This document shows, in pieces, positions 48,259-61,337 of a DNA stretch of 64,000 nt. This DNA comes from Lophium mytilinum. Its lineage: Eukaryota > Ascomycota > Dothideomycetes > Mytilinidiales > Mytilinidiaceae. The translations under genes and the position numbers were made by a program. The stretch spans positions 382,341 to 446,340 of the forward strand of contig MU004188.1 of assembly GCA_010093605.1 (NCBI GenBank), read 5' to 3'. The notes under the pieces were generated by a model that did not search any database, had not been told where the DNA came from, and was given only the letters and a program-made list of their open reading frames with translations. Positions within the stretch are counted from its first letter, which is position 1. Each line of letters begins with the position of its first letter.

Positions 48259-49952
48259 ATGGCTGGACAGCAGCAGCACATTATCGACACAATCTTCAGT
48301 ATGAAGAAGCGCATATTGCGCCGGGATGACTGTAAGCAGCTCCACGCCCTTTCGTTTAGGCTTTCTCGCGACTTCTGACTGACCGACTCTCCTCACCTTA
48401 GCCTCCGACTCGGACGAAGCCGAAACGCCCTTCGACAGCCGCATGTATAGCCTCAAGCGAAAGGCAGCAGCATCGCACTCTGGCAAGCCCGATTTCGACG
48501 CAGAGGCGCCGCCGTACAAAAAGGTAAATTTGCCCCGCGCTCCTCCTCCCTAAACACCCGCTAACACAATCTCTCACGCGCAGAGGATAGAGCACGCCGG
48601 CTACCACAGATACATCCTGCACCGAAACCCACCGCGATTCGACCCCGATGGCGATATCGTGGAGTATGGCGACGAATATGAGGACGAGGAAGACCTTACC
48701 ACAATCGAGGAGAATCCGTACGCGGACATCCACCTAGAGCGTATGAAACCTCCCCAGTCAAGACCCACACAATACAGTCTCTAACCCTTTCTCAGACATC
48801 CTCGCTCCACTGACTTCGGCCGCTGAACTGCAGAATCACCCTTCCATGTCGATTCCTTATACTTCGAAGCACCTCACACACCTGACCGAGGAAGCTGGAG
48901 CGATTTCGCGCCGCGAGCTGGCATCACAATGGCGGGCCAAGAACCTTCTCTCGAAGCTCCAAGGGGATAACACATGGGTGCCGTGCGGCCTGATGGAGAC
49001 TGGAACGGACAAGTTCGTTCTTGGAGGCCTCCAGACGAATGGCACCGCATCCGCGACAACGCCTCCGTCCAGGAATAACTCGTTAACCGAGCTACAGCAT
49101 TCATGGGGCAATGGAACTACTGCGGAGGCCTCAATGGATCCAGCTGGCCTCAGGACTCCCCCTCCCACCTCAGCTCCACGACAAGTTCCATTGCTCGACG
49201 TGCAGATGGTCGATATCGAAGTCGCACATGGATCGCGTGCCGACGTCATCACAGGCCATGTCCAAACAACAGGCAGCGCCCCACAAGCTCACCCAGGCTC
49301 CACGCTGCAAAACGGTACAAATGGCCACCTGCCAGACCCTAGTCAGCTGCACAACGGCACAGACGCAGACACAGCACAGCCAACCACCAACGGCACCACC
49401 CACGACGGCGACCACGACCAAGAGAACGAAAGCAACCTCCCCTCCCCCCCAGCCGACGACGCCTCAGACACCACCTCCCAGCCTACCTCGCACCGCATGA
49501 CGACGCGCGCCCGCGCCCACGTCTCCAAATCCCCCTCCCCCCCGCCCTCGCCCCCAGACACTCTCAACCCCATCCACCCCATGTACAAATTCCCCATGGA
49601 CATCATCCCGGACCGCGACTACGGCCTACCCGCGACCGAAGCCGAAGACACGCGCATGATGCTGCTCGCCGTGGTGCAGAAGATGGAGCAGATCGCCAAC
49701 CGCTCGACGGACCTGTACATGGGCATGCTGCAGGCGGAGCGCATGCGGCAGGACGTGTTCAAGTGGTCGAAAGCGGAGGCGCACGTGGGCGAGATGAGCG
49801 ACGGCGAGGACTGGTACGACCGCGAGGAGTGGGGGTTGGAAGAGGATCTCGTTAAAGGGCGGGATGAGGAGGAAGAGGAAGGCGCCGCGGCGGCGGGGAA
49901 GAAGTCAACGAGGCAGCGGGGAGGGCGGCGTGCTGATAAAGAAGACCGGTGA
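48259..49952 (+). CDS. RXT2: RXT2-like subunit of the Rpd3L histone deacetylase complex
   Basis: Rxt2 is a subunit of the large Sin3-Rpd3 deacetylase complex. Exons 48259-48331, 48402-48523, 48584-48740 and 48796-49952 give 502 residues, all in phase. The RXT2 N-terminal domain covers about residues 15-150: NRG-like start is weak, but SLKRKAA, IEHAGYHRYILHRNPPRF, an acidic VEYGDEYEDEEDL and LEHILAPLTSAAELQNHPS are typical. After it comes a long Thr/Asn/Pro-rich linker with NGTNGH and NGTTHD repeats, then a conserved helix RMMLLAVVQKMEQIANRSTD and an acidic, Arg-rich tail. Nuclear by role. Confidence 0.8.
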
Positions 49953-52900
49953 TACTTGGAGTAGGCGATGGAGGGACGGGTCAGTGAGATGATCTCTGGG
50001 CGTAGGCTGTTTGGAGATGGAGACGGAGATACGAGGCCTGGCATTGCATGGATATAGGAGGCGCTTTGGTGTTGGATTGGGCGCCGCGCTTGGCTCGCTG
50101 GCGCTGTGGTTTTGCGGGTTTACGATAAAGGATACGATACCCATACTGGGGCTGGCATTGTCTCTGGAGTTTTTGGTTGTAGTCACTCACTCCCTCGCAC
50201 ATACTCTTTGTATGCGGCAAGCTTCGGAAGGAGGTATATTTCGGGATTGTAGATGCAGTCATAGCTATAGCAATCTTTTCACATCTCAACACCTAGGCAA
50301 ACATTTCTGACATCGATTGAGAGACCCTGACGATGAATCACGCCATCTAAGGGAAAGTCAAGAGGACGGCAGGAGGGCGCGAACTAGAGTGCTGGTCGTA
50401 TGTCTTTCTTTCAGGAACTTAGTGACCGGTTATTAGAGCACCGAAGTGGTAGAAGCTATCTAATCAATTTAAGGTTTTTGGCTCGTAGCTCTCGGAGACT
50501 TTGCGGCCCACGTGCTGGAATATCTTCCACCGTATACCTTCCCGTGTTCGTCAAGCTAGCCTTGTTCGTACAGAGCAATTAGCGCTTTGCAACTCTTTGC
50601 TCTTGGGTATACGGGCTCGAGTCGAAGGCAATGCGAGGCGTCAAGTTGGCGCTCGTGTATATGTATTTCTACGTAGCTTTGGGAACGCGTCCTCGTGGGG
50701 GAAAAGTATATAGGCGCGCTTTCATGTAGCTGCTACGCTGCTACGCTTCTTACTTGCGGACCGACCGGTGCGTATTGCATGCGCCGAGCCTCTGAGATGT
50801 AGTGCGCAGACCTAGGCTGCTGCCGACGACGAATCGCGTGCAGGGGCGGCGCAGTGAATTCCTATGGGTGATTTTCAAGTCTAGCGTGTTTAGATTTCGG
50901 GGGTGCTGTGCTAGCGAGGAGACAAGTTCACTGTATAAATCTTATTAAGAGAGAGAGAGAGAGAGACACACACACAGGGTCTCCTAGAGCGAAGAGAAGA
51001 CAGTTAGGAGGCTGGCGTAACGGCCACGCGAACGCAGCATCCGCAGCTCTACCACGCCTACCGCTGAACCATCGCACGGTTATCTCTCCCTTAACTCGGC
51101 GCCGTCGCGGCGCAATGCTCGGACTGAGGTTTAGAAACCGTGCTGATCTATACACAGCAGGCGACATTTTCGCTGTAGTTTGCATCACTCAAGCGTTCCT
51201 ATTGGTGGACCTTCTTATCGATAACGTAGATCCAAAGGCCGGCGGGTTAAGGGAAAGATACGATAGGTGGGATTGATAAGGGTGATTCTTTTTGACTCTT
51301 GGTGATCGTTGTGTGTTTTTGATGCCCTGATCCGCACATAATGACCCGTTATCCGCCTATTGTTTGCCCATGGCCTGGTGGTTTTGCTTCGAGGATGTGG
51401 TGTTGCCACTTGAGGCGGTACGGCAGCAGTTGGCACGCAGTGGTAGGAGGTGGTGGGTTGGTTTCGATCGAGTAGGGGTGCGGGTCGATAGGCTGAAGCT
51501 TGAGGGTTACATACTCCGCACGCTGGGCTGATCGAGGGGATAGAGATCGCCCCTAGGCGGATCGTACTGCTCGTCTGCCATGGCGCGTGGATCGCATCAC
51601 GCAGCAGAGTCGGTGTATTAGGCTATGTTTTAAGCCTGTGTCACTGGCGCCGCTGTGGGAGCCTGTGGAGGCATGTCCATAAAGACGTCCCCTTGGGCAA
51701 GAGAGGCTTCCACGGGCTGTGACGGGTTGAAACTTGGGGTGAGCTGATGTGATCGAGACGACGTGAGCTGGTGGCAGTATCACCGTGTAGCCGTAGAGCC
51801 TCCGTGGGCGATGGAATCTGTGGAACAGTTGAGCAAGCCTAGAGAGCGTGTACCTACCTGCTCTGCAGGATTTCTCAGCGGAGCACGATGCCTAGGCCGG
51901 TGACCCCTGAGGCTGAGAGCCCGGGCGAAGTTTGGTGTGCGAAGGCGCGAGGCAGCGGCGAAGGCCCTTCCTGTAGGTTCGTATTCGCGCTCTGTGCTGT
52001 AACACAACAGCTGATATCCGCATCTCGGCGCCGTCGCCGTCGCCGCGAAGTCCGCCTCCCCGGTAGCTGAGGTTCAAGTATCTCCCGATGCTTATTACTT
52101 GGCCTAGTGAGGCACTGGACACCTCATCGGTGGGGTTGTGAAGTCTGTCCGAAGCCGATGTATACAAGATAGCGACTCTACCAAGCGGTGGGCGGTGTAT
52201 GTTAGGGGTTCGCAAAGCTGAAGTCGACATGTCGTTCAAGAGGCGGGGCGGGGAGACGGACATTAATGGCGACGTCCGATAAAATCCTGCAGACGCGTGA
52301 GGGGTGCGCTGGAAGTGGCTCCGGTGGGTGCATACGTAGAGGATCTGGCTGCCGTGGTTGTGAGCTACGGAGATTTTCCCGCGAGGAACCCTTTCCTTGC
52401 ACGACGACTTGAGTGGGCTTCCGCTTTGATGGATGAAGGAATACGGCGCTCGTTACCTGTCTCGTGGTCTCTGGCTGCACGATGGGCCTGCCTGAAGGTC
52501 CTTTGGACGCTTGGTGGTGAGGTTTGCGGCCTGCTAGGTTGCGTTGAGCTGGTTCTTTGTGCTAACATGGCTGCAGTTTCGAGCAGTAATTGTAGCACCT
52601 TCGTCGCTAGGTAAGTATATTAGAATGCCATACCTTCCTTGCCACTTGTGGCAACATTCCTCTTCTCTGCGAGACCATGGAGAAGGAAGGCACGATTTCT
52701 CTCAAGGCATGTCGTCTCAGCAGTCCAACTAATCCAGCCTAGCCCCTACCCGCCCATCGGTATTCTACAGATGATCCTTCATGCATGCAGGTGGCCGCTA
52801 CCCGCTAGCACTCACCCTTGCACCTGGCTGCAGCACTTCAGTCATTGCTGCCTCGCTCAAGCAGTGGGTATTCAGTATATTAGAGACCCCTACAGCCAAA

Positions 52901-53481
52901 AAGGTTGCGCTGCTGTTTGGTGTGAACACCAAAACGAGCTTGCTTCCCTTTGAGGGGGATGATATCGTTCCTTCCTTCGTCATTAGACCGGCCGTTTAAC
53001 CAGACTTCCTCCCACCCGACGTCTCTAGTCACCCTTATGTACCAACCCTCAGCCATCCAGGCGCCAGCCTTCATCGAGATGCCATCTTCGTGCGACGTAG
53101 CGAGCGCGCACGCCGCCATCTTCGTGGCGAAAGCACGACCGAGAAGGGCCGCCCTCCCGCGCGGTTCCAAATGTGGACCTCTTGTTCTCACCTTTTTGGA
53201 AACCCCCCTCTTCTACTGCATTAAATCAACCCCCAAACTCCAGATTTTGCTAATGACGAAGCGACAGAAAAGCGAAACTGCGTGCTGAAAGCCGAGAAAC
53301 AAAGTCTCGAAAGTAGACATGCGAAACGTGCCCAAAAACCTACGCGTCGTCAAGCAATCCGTGGTCCCAGCCCACATTGAATGCCCACATACCACATGCC
53401 GGCGCCTTGCATGCTTAACTAGTACAAAGTGCAGAAACAACGGGATCAAATACCACAAGGGGGCCGGGAATGCGGTCACTG
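49953..53481. other. Gene-poor 3.5-kb stretch
   Basis: No frame shows a known protein or a convincing exon chain. It includes the GA/CA microsatellite at 50946-50977 and purine/pyrimidine-skewed patches. The right end is the 3' side of the DUF3425 regulator. I cannot exclude a long non-coding transcript. Confidence 0.45.
50946..50977. repeat. GA/CA compound microsatellite
   Basis: A GAGAGA run passes directly into a CACACA run, about 30 bases in all, in gene-free DNA. Confidence 0.85.
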
Positions 53482-55485
53482 TCATGGAAACATATACTGC
53501 CCATCCATCTTGTCTAGCCGCGACGAGCGACTGGCGATGGGGGCGAAACACGCCATACCCGCGAGGTCTGGGTACACGTGTAAGACGGCCGGGTCGAGGG
53601 ACCAGTTTCCCAGGTCGCGGATATATACCTCGAACGACTGGCTGAGCGCGAGCATGTTCGTGTTGGGAATCTCGACGGCCACATTCGAGAGCAGCGAGTT
53701 CCAGTTGACGGAGAGACTCGAGACGAAGGTTTGCAAGACCTCCATGCCATGTGACTGGTCTGCGAAGCGGATGAAGAAGTCGCGGATTTCGGGCCTGTGT
53801 ACGGTTAGTACACTGCAATGTGCAAGGGGGTATGTCTGCCCCAAGGTAGGTGGAAAGTCTTACCATGGAATCATGTCGATCCAGGCGGGATGTGGGACGA
53901 TGATCTGGGTTGGAGTTGGCCGCATCCAGGGAGGCATGGCCTGGTAGTTCTTTTCTGAAGGTACGATGGCCCACTGGAATAAGTCAGTAAAGGTAATATC
54001 CTTGATGGAAGTGCCTCTTACCGTGAGGAACAGCACGCCTAAAAGCGTCATGGCCATTCTTTCAGGATGCCGGCCAATGTTCATCCAGCTCATCATGGAG
54101 ACAACCCACTCGCACACATTGGGAGTCATGCTGTGCGAGTCCGTCATGCTGTTGCAGCTGTTCACGGTGGGATACATTTCTAGGGGACCTAATACCTGCT
54201 CAACTGACCATCCTTCTTGGATCATTTGACGCTTTTGCTTCATGAACATCTGGAGCCTCTCGCTCATTAGATCTTTGTACTCGCCGGACACAGGTCGTAC
54301 TAGGTAGACAGGCACCAGGGCGCCATCGATACTGAGCGTTCCTCCAGGAGTTACAGGCTGCGACGTGTTGGCGAAGCAACGTACGTGAGTGATGTCTGCG
54401 ATCTTATTCTGCCAGGCGACTCGTTGATTCTGAAAGCGGTTGCTGGGTTGCGAATTGTTTCTCGATGGTGGCTCGCTGAAGCTGCTTGGTCTGGTCAGCT
54501 TTCCCTCATAATGAAGATGCGGTGAGGTTCGCTCACTCGATGCTTGGTCGTTCACTCGAAAAGGTAGACGGCACGTGGAATGGGTTGGTGGACGCCGCGT
54601 ACGCGGGATTCGAGGCCTCCGATGGGCTCGGAATATACGTGCTAAGTGGGTTCCATTTCTGCTCCACAGTCTTGTCACTAGTCAGCCGGATTCGTCTCAA
54701 TTTTAGTCTGAACTCTGTTTTCTCTCACTGAAGTCCCAACCGACGATGCAGTGGACACCAGGAGGCACCGTTTCAATAAGGCAATGCCCGTTCAGTAATG
54801 CTAAAAAGTCTTACCTCTGGCGCCCAAGGTGTTTCTGCCATTGAATTCACGGGCGACTGTGGGGATGGCGTCCATGGCATGTCTACTGCGAACAGCGGGC
54901 TTTCCCCCTCACAGTCCGTGTCGATGGCTTCTTCACGTCGATACGAAGGATCCACTGTGAAACCGGATACTTTCATCTTCAAGACGTTCAATATCTCGGT
55001 GGCGTTGCGGAAGTTGGCTTGCTGGAGTTGCTTGACGAAGTGTATGGCTTCGTCTCTATCACTTGTCTCGCAGACGATCTGCAAGATCTCTTTCAGCTCT
55101 TCACTATGATCCTGTAGCAACTTGATCTTCTCTTTGAGAGCAGCCGTTCTCCGCTGGTCGCCGTTCATATCGTAGAAGCAGTCGGCCCTGTTCTTCTGCT
55201 GGCACGCCGAGCACGCTGGTCGGAGGCCATCACACTACACACGGGGATCAATCAGCCATTGCAGGAATCCGGATGCGCCACAGGGCAGCGTTGAAGTCTG
55301 TATACCTTGCTTTTCCGCTGCTGGCAAGGCTGACAGGCGACGGCGGTGATCTGCTTTCTCTTGTGCGGTTTCTGCTTGGAGGCGGCGCGGGCCTCGGTCT
55401 GCTTCCACGACCCGGATCTGCTTCCCCTGGCGGGCTCTGGCGGGGCTGGCAGAATTGGGCTGTCGGCGAGGCTGCGGTAGCTCAT
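53482..55485 (-). CDS. Zn2Cys6 transcription factor with DUF3425 domain
   Basis: Six exons, 55485-55306, 55234-54815, 54670-54537, 54490-54022, 53973-53864 and 53794-53482, give 541 residues, phases consistent. The zinc cluster is ACQPCQQRKSK joined across intron 1 to CDGLRPACSACQQKNRADC, spacing C-x2-C-x6-C-x5-C-x2-C-x7-C. A helix RRTAALKEKIKLLQDHSEEL follows. The C-terminal DUF3425 region is clear: WAIVPSEKNYQAMPPWMRPT, then TQIIVPHPAWIDMIPW and PEIRDFFIRF. The start of exon 3 could also be 54658; both fit. Its 5' side faces nearly 4.9 kb without a gene, suggesting a large control region. Target genes unknown. Confidence 0.82.
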
Positions 55486-58400
55486 GGTGGCCGGACTGGA
55501 GCAGCGCCAGGGTCAGAGAGGGGAGTGGTGGTAACAAAACGGGCGGCGTGCTCCAGGTTTGACGAGCGCAGAATTGGGAATCGGGCAGTGTTGCACAAGA
55601 GTTGGTCGCGGCGGGGCGATTGTTGAAGTGAGTGTCCCCAACAAGGCGGTTCGTTGAGGTAGAAAACGTGGCGGCGACGATGTTGATACTCGACACAAGC
55701 CGTAGGCACACACATACTCGGAATCAGAGCGGACCAACAGTGTAACGGGCCGGCGTCTTTGCGGGTCTGTCTGCGGGTCTGCAGGCACGCTCTAGGGAGC
55801 CCTCTGGGTGCTAGACGGCGGGCGAGGGCAGCGGGGGGTTGCAAGCGCATAGTGGGAGCTGCGCGTGTGCTGGGCATATATGCGCTCTGGGCTGGGGCGA
55901 GGCGGAGAGCCTGCGGACGGCACCGTAGGTACCTAGGTAGGTGGCTCAGGCAGGTGGCATGCTGGGGGAAAGGAGGAGGTGCCCAGGTGGCGGCTCGACA
56001 CAGGCCGGGCTGTATTATTTTGCGTCCGTCTAGGTACGTCGTTGTCGCGGCCGAGGAGCATCGCACTGACACTGGCAGACTGGCAGGTAAGCTCCCTGAC
56101 CTCCTACGACTGCCGGCGATGCAATATTTGCAATTCTCGATTTCGCCGTCGTCCACGCCGGCCCTGTGTCCGTCGCCGCCGAAGTCCCCGTCTGTCTCCA
56201 GGCCTTTCTGATATCACTGTGCCGCCTTAATGGTCCCCTGCCCCCCTTCGCCTTGCACACCCACCCAGGCGCCCTGTCCGCGCTCTCATTCCTTAAGCTG
56301 TTTGCCGTTAGCCGGGGCTAGGTTGACGCAAGCTCCGCACCAATGAAGGGCCATAGTGGTGCGCTCCAAGTCCTCCACCCGCATCTTCTACGTCCGCCCC
56401 GACACCGCGCCGGGATGAAGCTCCTGCCCAGCCCGTATCAAAGCTCCCTCGGGAACCCAGCAGTGACGACAGCCGTTCTTATAGCGCGCCCGCAGCCCGC
56501 TGTCACTGGTTCGGCGTCGAATGCCGCACCTATCTAGCCACACTGACACCCTGTCCAGCCCCTAGCACACACACCATCCGCGGGATATACACATTCTGAC
56601 GCTCGCTCCCGCCTAGTTGCACTAGCATACAAGTACTCGTACGCCCCATTATCCCAGCGCCTCTGTCTCGAATTTCGTCGTGTTGCCTTGCACGCATACA
56701 GGAAGTAAGAAGCATTTGCTCATGACTAGACCTCTTCTCTCCTCTTTCTCGGAGTTGGCCCGACCCCAATCCCCCTCGTCGCAAGAGTCCACCGTCCTTC
56801 TACCTTGCGTCGAATCTTCCGCGGAAATCTGCTGTGCTGCTTAGGCGGAATGAACACAATGATGAGCAGCGGCCGTCGGTTTCGCCCATCATTCCACCTC
56901 TTTATCTCGGAGTACGCCCGAGCCCAATCATTCCGATGCCCTCCTCCGCCGTCTGCAACCTGTAAGCCGAGATCCATCGGGCATTGGGGTGCCTTTGATC
57001 CTGTGTGACAAGTCACACGCCGCGATACCCTGAGGCTCCCGCCGCGCGCCAAATATCTCGGCCTGGTTCTGGTTTGGGTTCGTGTACCCTGGAGTGCCAG
57101 GGGAGCGGTCCACCGACATCACTACTTGACGGGAGTGGGCAAGAAAAGGTGCAGATCCAACCGCCGTCCCCTTTGCCACCGCAATTGTAGCTGCATCCGG
57201 CTCTTTTGCGACACCAAGGGTGCGCCTGACAATCGAGCTGCATGGATACTGCACTTCGTCGATGGAAAGGGGAGGTCGATATGAGCAATCGATTCACGCC
57301 TAGATTCACGGGCCGTTGATGAACTGCCATCTCAGCCCATCTGTCGGAATCTCGGCATGGCTATCCCTTCTCACGCCTTGCATCGTCAAGCCTCGTGTTT
57401 CTCCGCACCACTCCACCATCAAGCCCAGCCGTCACCGTACAGGATCCGCCGTCGATGTCGATCTTCTTGGAGAGCGTGGGGTAAAAGCCTTGCGAAGCAC
57501 AAAGGGTGGGGTAGTAGCATGATACCTGGACGCGTGGATCTGAAACTAATCAGAAGAAGAGCAAGTAACAAGGGCTCAATCCTCCCAGCATTTAGGCCCG
57601 ACACGAGGTATGCCAGCAGCTGATTTGTGCATAGGCTAGCAAGTAATCCAACGACTTCTCATTCGGGTCATGTCATTCTCAGTCCACGACCTTCAGAAAC
57701 CACCGAACAATTGCTGGATCCAGAGCCTATCTACCCCTCATATTCCGTCTAGGCCCGTACGACCACGCCATCCATCACTCTTTTAAAACCCAAACCCCCA
57801 TCCAGGTAGCTTATCGTACCTCTTTTAGTCGCCTTCTCCAATCATTCATCCGCCTTACGCATATCGGCTAAACTCTCCCGCTGCCCTGTTCCATACACTT
57901 ATCCAGGAAGCCCTCCGAATCCAAGTCCTGGACCTGCAGCTATACCAAACAGCTACCGCAGCACTAGACCACGCGGGTGAGACTCGTTATGCCGCATTCG
58001 CGTGTATGGATCTCGATTCCCGAAGCCACCCACGATAGCCGCGCATAGACATGCGTCAGCATCGGCGCGTGCCGAGGGATCTCTGCGCGAAGTTCCAGAA
58101 CCCCCTCCCTAGCTGCAGGAACATACCGGTGCATACTCTCGAGACGAGGTTGCCAAAAAGCTGAGAGTAAGAAAGGGCCAGGCCACATGCTCGGAGTGAA
58201 GCCGGCGTCCCTCTAGTCCTTGGAACATGACTCGGTTCTTCGACGGCAGTTCGATTAATTGACGCTCAGTCGAACTGACGATTCGATGGTAGGCTTCAGG
58301 TATACAATTACAGCGCTGGTGAGAACTGGTTATGGTGACAAACTCCCAACATGCCCAGACGTGGTTGGGCCCAGCACGTTGTCGTCACTGGTCGCTTATA

Positions 58401-60342
58401 AGCTTCACGAACTTGTCCCCGCAAGAAGCCATGCGAATCAGAAAGTGGATGCCGCGTTCACCGGAAAGTCATAAGCCGTGGCTCCCGCGTTGATGCGTTC
58501 GGGATCGACGATGGAGCTAGCAGTCTAGAACAACCGCCCTACCAAGCTGCCAAGTTCAAAACATCTAGTTCTTAACTTAGAAACTCATTTAGTGCCAGCT
58601 CTTCCCGAAAGAGCGTTCTACCCTGTCCCCCCCTGACGAAGCGTTGGGGCTCGTCTAGACTCGGGGTAATCGCGTGACTAAACTCGACCGAGTTATGAGT
58701 ATACTGTAAGATCAAAGCGGTAGGAAAATACTAGAATCTACGACTATCTATAGATTAGAATCATATACGTATTACCCTCTACTTAAATATAACCATTAAA
58801 CCATTAATCATCTCGAAGCCTGTGCTAACCTCAATTGATCATGTCAGTGTTGTTCGCGAATCAATCGGCCCCTTAATCACGTGATCTAATTCATCGTCGG
58901 GCTTCTCAGTCTTTTAACGCTGATTTTTATTCTCTAAAAATAAGAGACTTGAGTGTTATGTCCCCAACGCACAGCTTATATACACACATACATCTCTACG
59001 TCTTTCTGAGTCCCGTTCAAATAAGCGGTGCTTGCAGGGTGCTTCACAAACCCTGGTACCTTTCTTGCATCTGCCGCCCGCAATTCAGCTCACAGATGCA
59101 TTCTGCCTTCCACACTTCTGGGCAGGATAGGTGAGGTCTGCTAAATGTCGTTCGTGAACGGTCGACATTTGAAGCGCTTCGCCTTCTACACTACGAAAAC
59201 CACGCGCTAAGCGCTACTACTGCGTCACAGCGAGGCACGCGAAATGTCGACCATCGGCTGTGGACATCAGAGCGCTCTGCCTTTAACACTTTTCGTGTGC
59301 ATATCATGCAAGACCTACTCTTTTGAGCACCAAACACCATTATTAGCTCAAAAGCCGAATCGCGCACCCACCAAACCACCCTACCCCCAGTATTGCCAGG
59401 CCTCTACGAAATGAAATGTCGTTGCCTCCACCACCGACATCCGCGCCTCCGCGCTCCACACCCGCGCCCGAGGCACACAGCCAAGACCTACCGCTTCCAT
59501 CCAACCATACCTAAGCCCCAGCTCTCCACCAATCTCCCGCACCCGCCACAGCAACTACTCCATCAACCATCAGAGCGCTCTGCCCTCCACACTTCCCTTC
59601 TACAATAAAGAGCAGAGCCAAGACCTACCTCTTCCATCCCATACTCCCTTCTTTCACGCGACCCGGATTTCCGAAAAGGGCCCGCGACGGCCGCGAGAGG
59701 TGCGCGACGCTGATCTGGCTTCCACACTCCAGCGCGCGCCCCCAGCGTGCGGGTGTGGGTGCCAAGAGTTACTTTGTTGGTTTTCGTGTGGCGCGCGCGG
59801 GATGGGACGGATGCGGACGCGAGAACGGGATGGGAGTGGGGTAGAGCGGATGGGGGATGGCGTGGGGTGCGTGTGTGGGGTGGCACGTGATGGGGGTGGT
59901 GGCGTTTTCTTGATATAAAGGGTTGGGGAGGGGGAGGAGGTGGGTAGGTTTGGAGCGAGATTGATGAGGGCACAGGTGGGGAAAGGAGAGTTGAGTAGAC
60001 GGAAGAGGGGGTGGTTGGAGTAGAACTAAAGAGGGCTTTGGGGTTTAGGTGGTCTATATACGGAAAGTATTCGGCGACTTTTAGGTGGTTAATTGTAGAG
60101 CGGAGTGCTTGTGATTATTGGATTGATAGATACTAGTAGGTGAGCAACTCTTTTCGCCTTGTGCCAATGCGAGTATGTATATGTAAGTCAATCGAAGCCC
60201 ATTTGGCATCTTACCCATTCCTATATATTGGTTCCTGCTGATATTCATGCGTATTTATAGGCCTACTTTACATAGACATACCTGCTTCCATATTGACTAA
60301 GATGGTACATAGATTTCAGCTTCAATCTAGATTATTGATTTA
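55486..60342. other. Gene-poor 4.9-kb stretch upstream of the DUF3425 regulator
   Basis: No gene could be supported. It holds the motif GTAGGTACCTAGGTAGGTGG near 55925, of a type often seen in fungal intergenic DNA; an AT-rich patch at about 58690-58820 (possibly a mutated repeat remnant); and a partial duplication in which CATCAGAGCGCTCTGCC occurs at about 59264 and 59568, each followed by CAAGACCTAC further on. Proline-rich frames near 59563-59973 lack conserved features. Confidence 0.45.
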
Positions 60343-60945
60343 CTAAGCCAATTCTTCATCGTCATCTGAATAAGCGAAGCAGCTAACCGACTCACCTTCG
60401 GGCTCCAGGTCATCATCAGCCTCATATCCAGACTCCAGGTCGTCAAACTCATCTGTAGGATCTAGACAATTGGACTTATCTCCAGCATCGAGGCCCTCAG
60501 ATGCTTCTCCGAGCGTGGTCTTGTTATGTTCCTCTTCAAGCCCAGGGTCTCTATCAGTCTTGGGTAGCATGGCGCCAGGGACTGGGATGATGGTCCTGCT
60601 TTCATCTTGATCGGCATTGCGTTTAAATGCATCTTGCATTTCGGCGTCCGATGCTTCTTCCATTTACTCATCATTCTCAAGGCCGCAGCATTTCATCCCA
60701 TTCAGGAAGCCGGGCATATCATTACCATCTTCAACAAAGCCCTCTTTGTTGCGCACGTCAGCTGACTTCATGAGTTTAGCATATATAAAGTTCCTAGTTT
60801 TGCCAAGCAGACTACCGAAGAACGGTCTCTGATTGAAATCCATGCTTGGAGCTATGGAAGTCGTGGAGTCGTCTTCCACCCTTGAAATTTTCGACTTCTT
60901 TGAGATATTCTCAAGTTCGGACTCCAGTGGACGCTTAAGTGCCAT
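60343..60945 (-). pseudogene. Shortened, stop-interrupted copy of the chromodomain gene
   Basis: From the ATG at 60945 it reads 93 residues (MALKRPLESELENISKKSKI.., RPFFGSLLGKTRNFIYAKLM) to a TAA at 60666-60664. The same frame then continues from an ATG at 60663 for 106 acidic residues (DPTDEFDDLESGYEADDDLE). The first part parallels the larger neighbour (KRPAEPEPDTVNI.., NPFLLALSGETRNQIYGELL). The acidic part parallels its DLDPTEEF..SEAEESDSEE region. The roughly 350-residue middle and the chromodomain are missing. I read this as a tandem duplicate with an internal deletion and one in-frame stop; a short expressed 93-residue protein remains possible. Confidence 0.6.
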
Positions 60946-61337
60946 CGCCACGGAATTGCTGATATGGATGCAGAGGAGTTGAAGATGTCGGGGTGAAGGT
61001 GTAGGACGTGCTTTTTGCACAGTGAACCCTCTAGGGTGAGTGCCGGCAGAAATGGTGGGTGTTGAGTAGAGCGGATGTGAGTTGAAAAGCACGCTGGAGA
61101 AATTCCGAGGCTACATATTAACAGCGATTGCAGTCGGACACCACGCTTTCACATACCGGCCAGTGCGCTATCACGAGGGGCACGACACGACGTCTATGAC
61201 AGTTGGTAGCTGATACGGACGACCCTACATAATTCTTACCTCAATACAACAATATCCTCTTTCCATCAAAAAATCATCCTCCACGGGACGACAACTCGTC
61301 ACGCAGAGCCAGTATATGAAGCAGCCATAGCGGCAGC

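Noticed and set aside
50946-50977. Regularly repeated DNA that might suggest a CRISPR-like array
   Set aside because: It is a plain dinucleotide microsatellite in a nuclear fungal genome.
52202-52614. Opposing frames around 52.2-52.6 kb
   Set aside because: No conserved protein sequence on either strand and no exon chain with matching phases.
59563-59973. Minus-strand proline-rich frame
   Set aside because: Low-complexity Pro/His/Arg composition without conserved features; likely due to skewed base composition.
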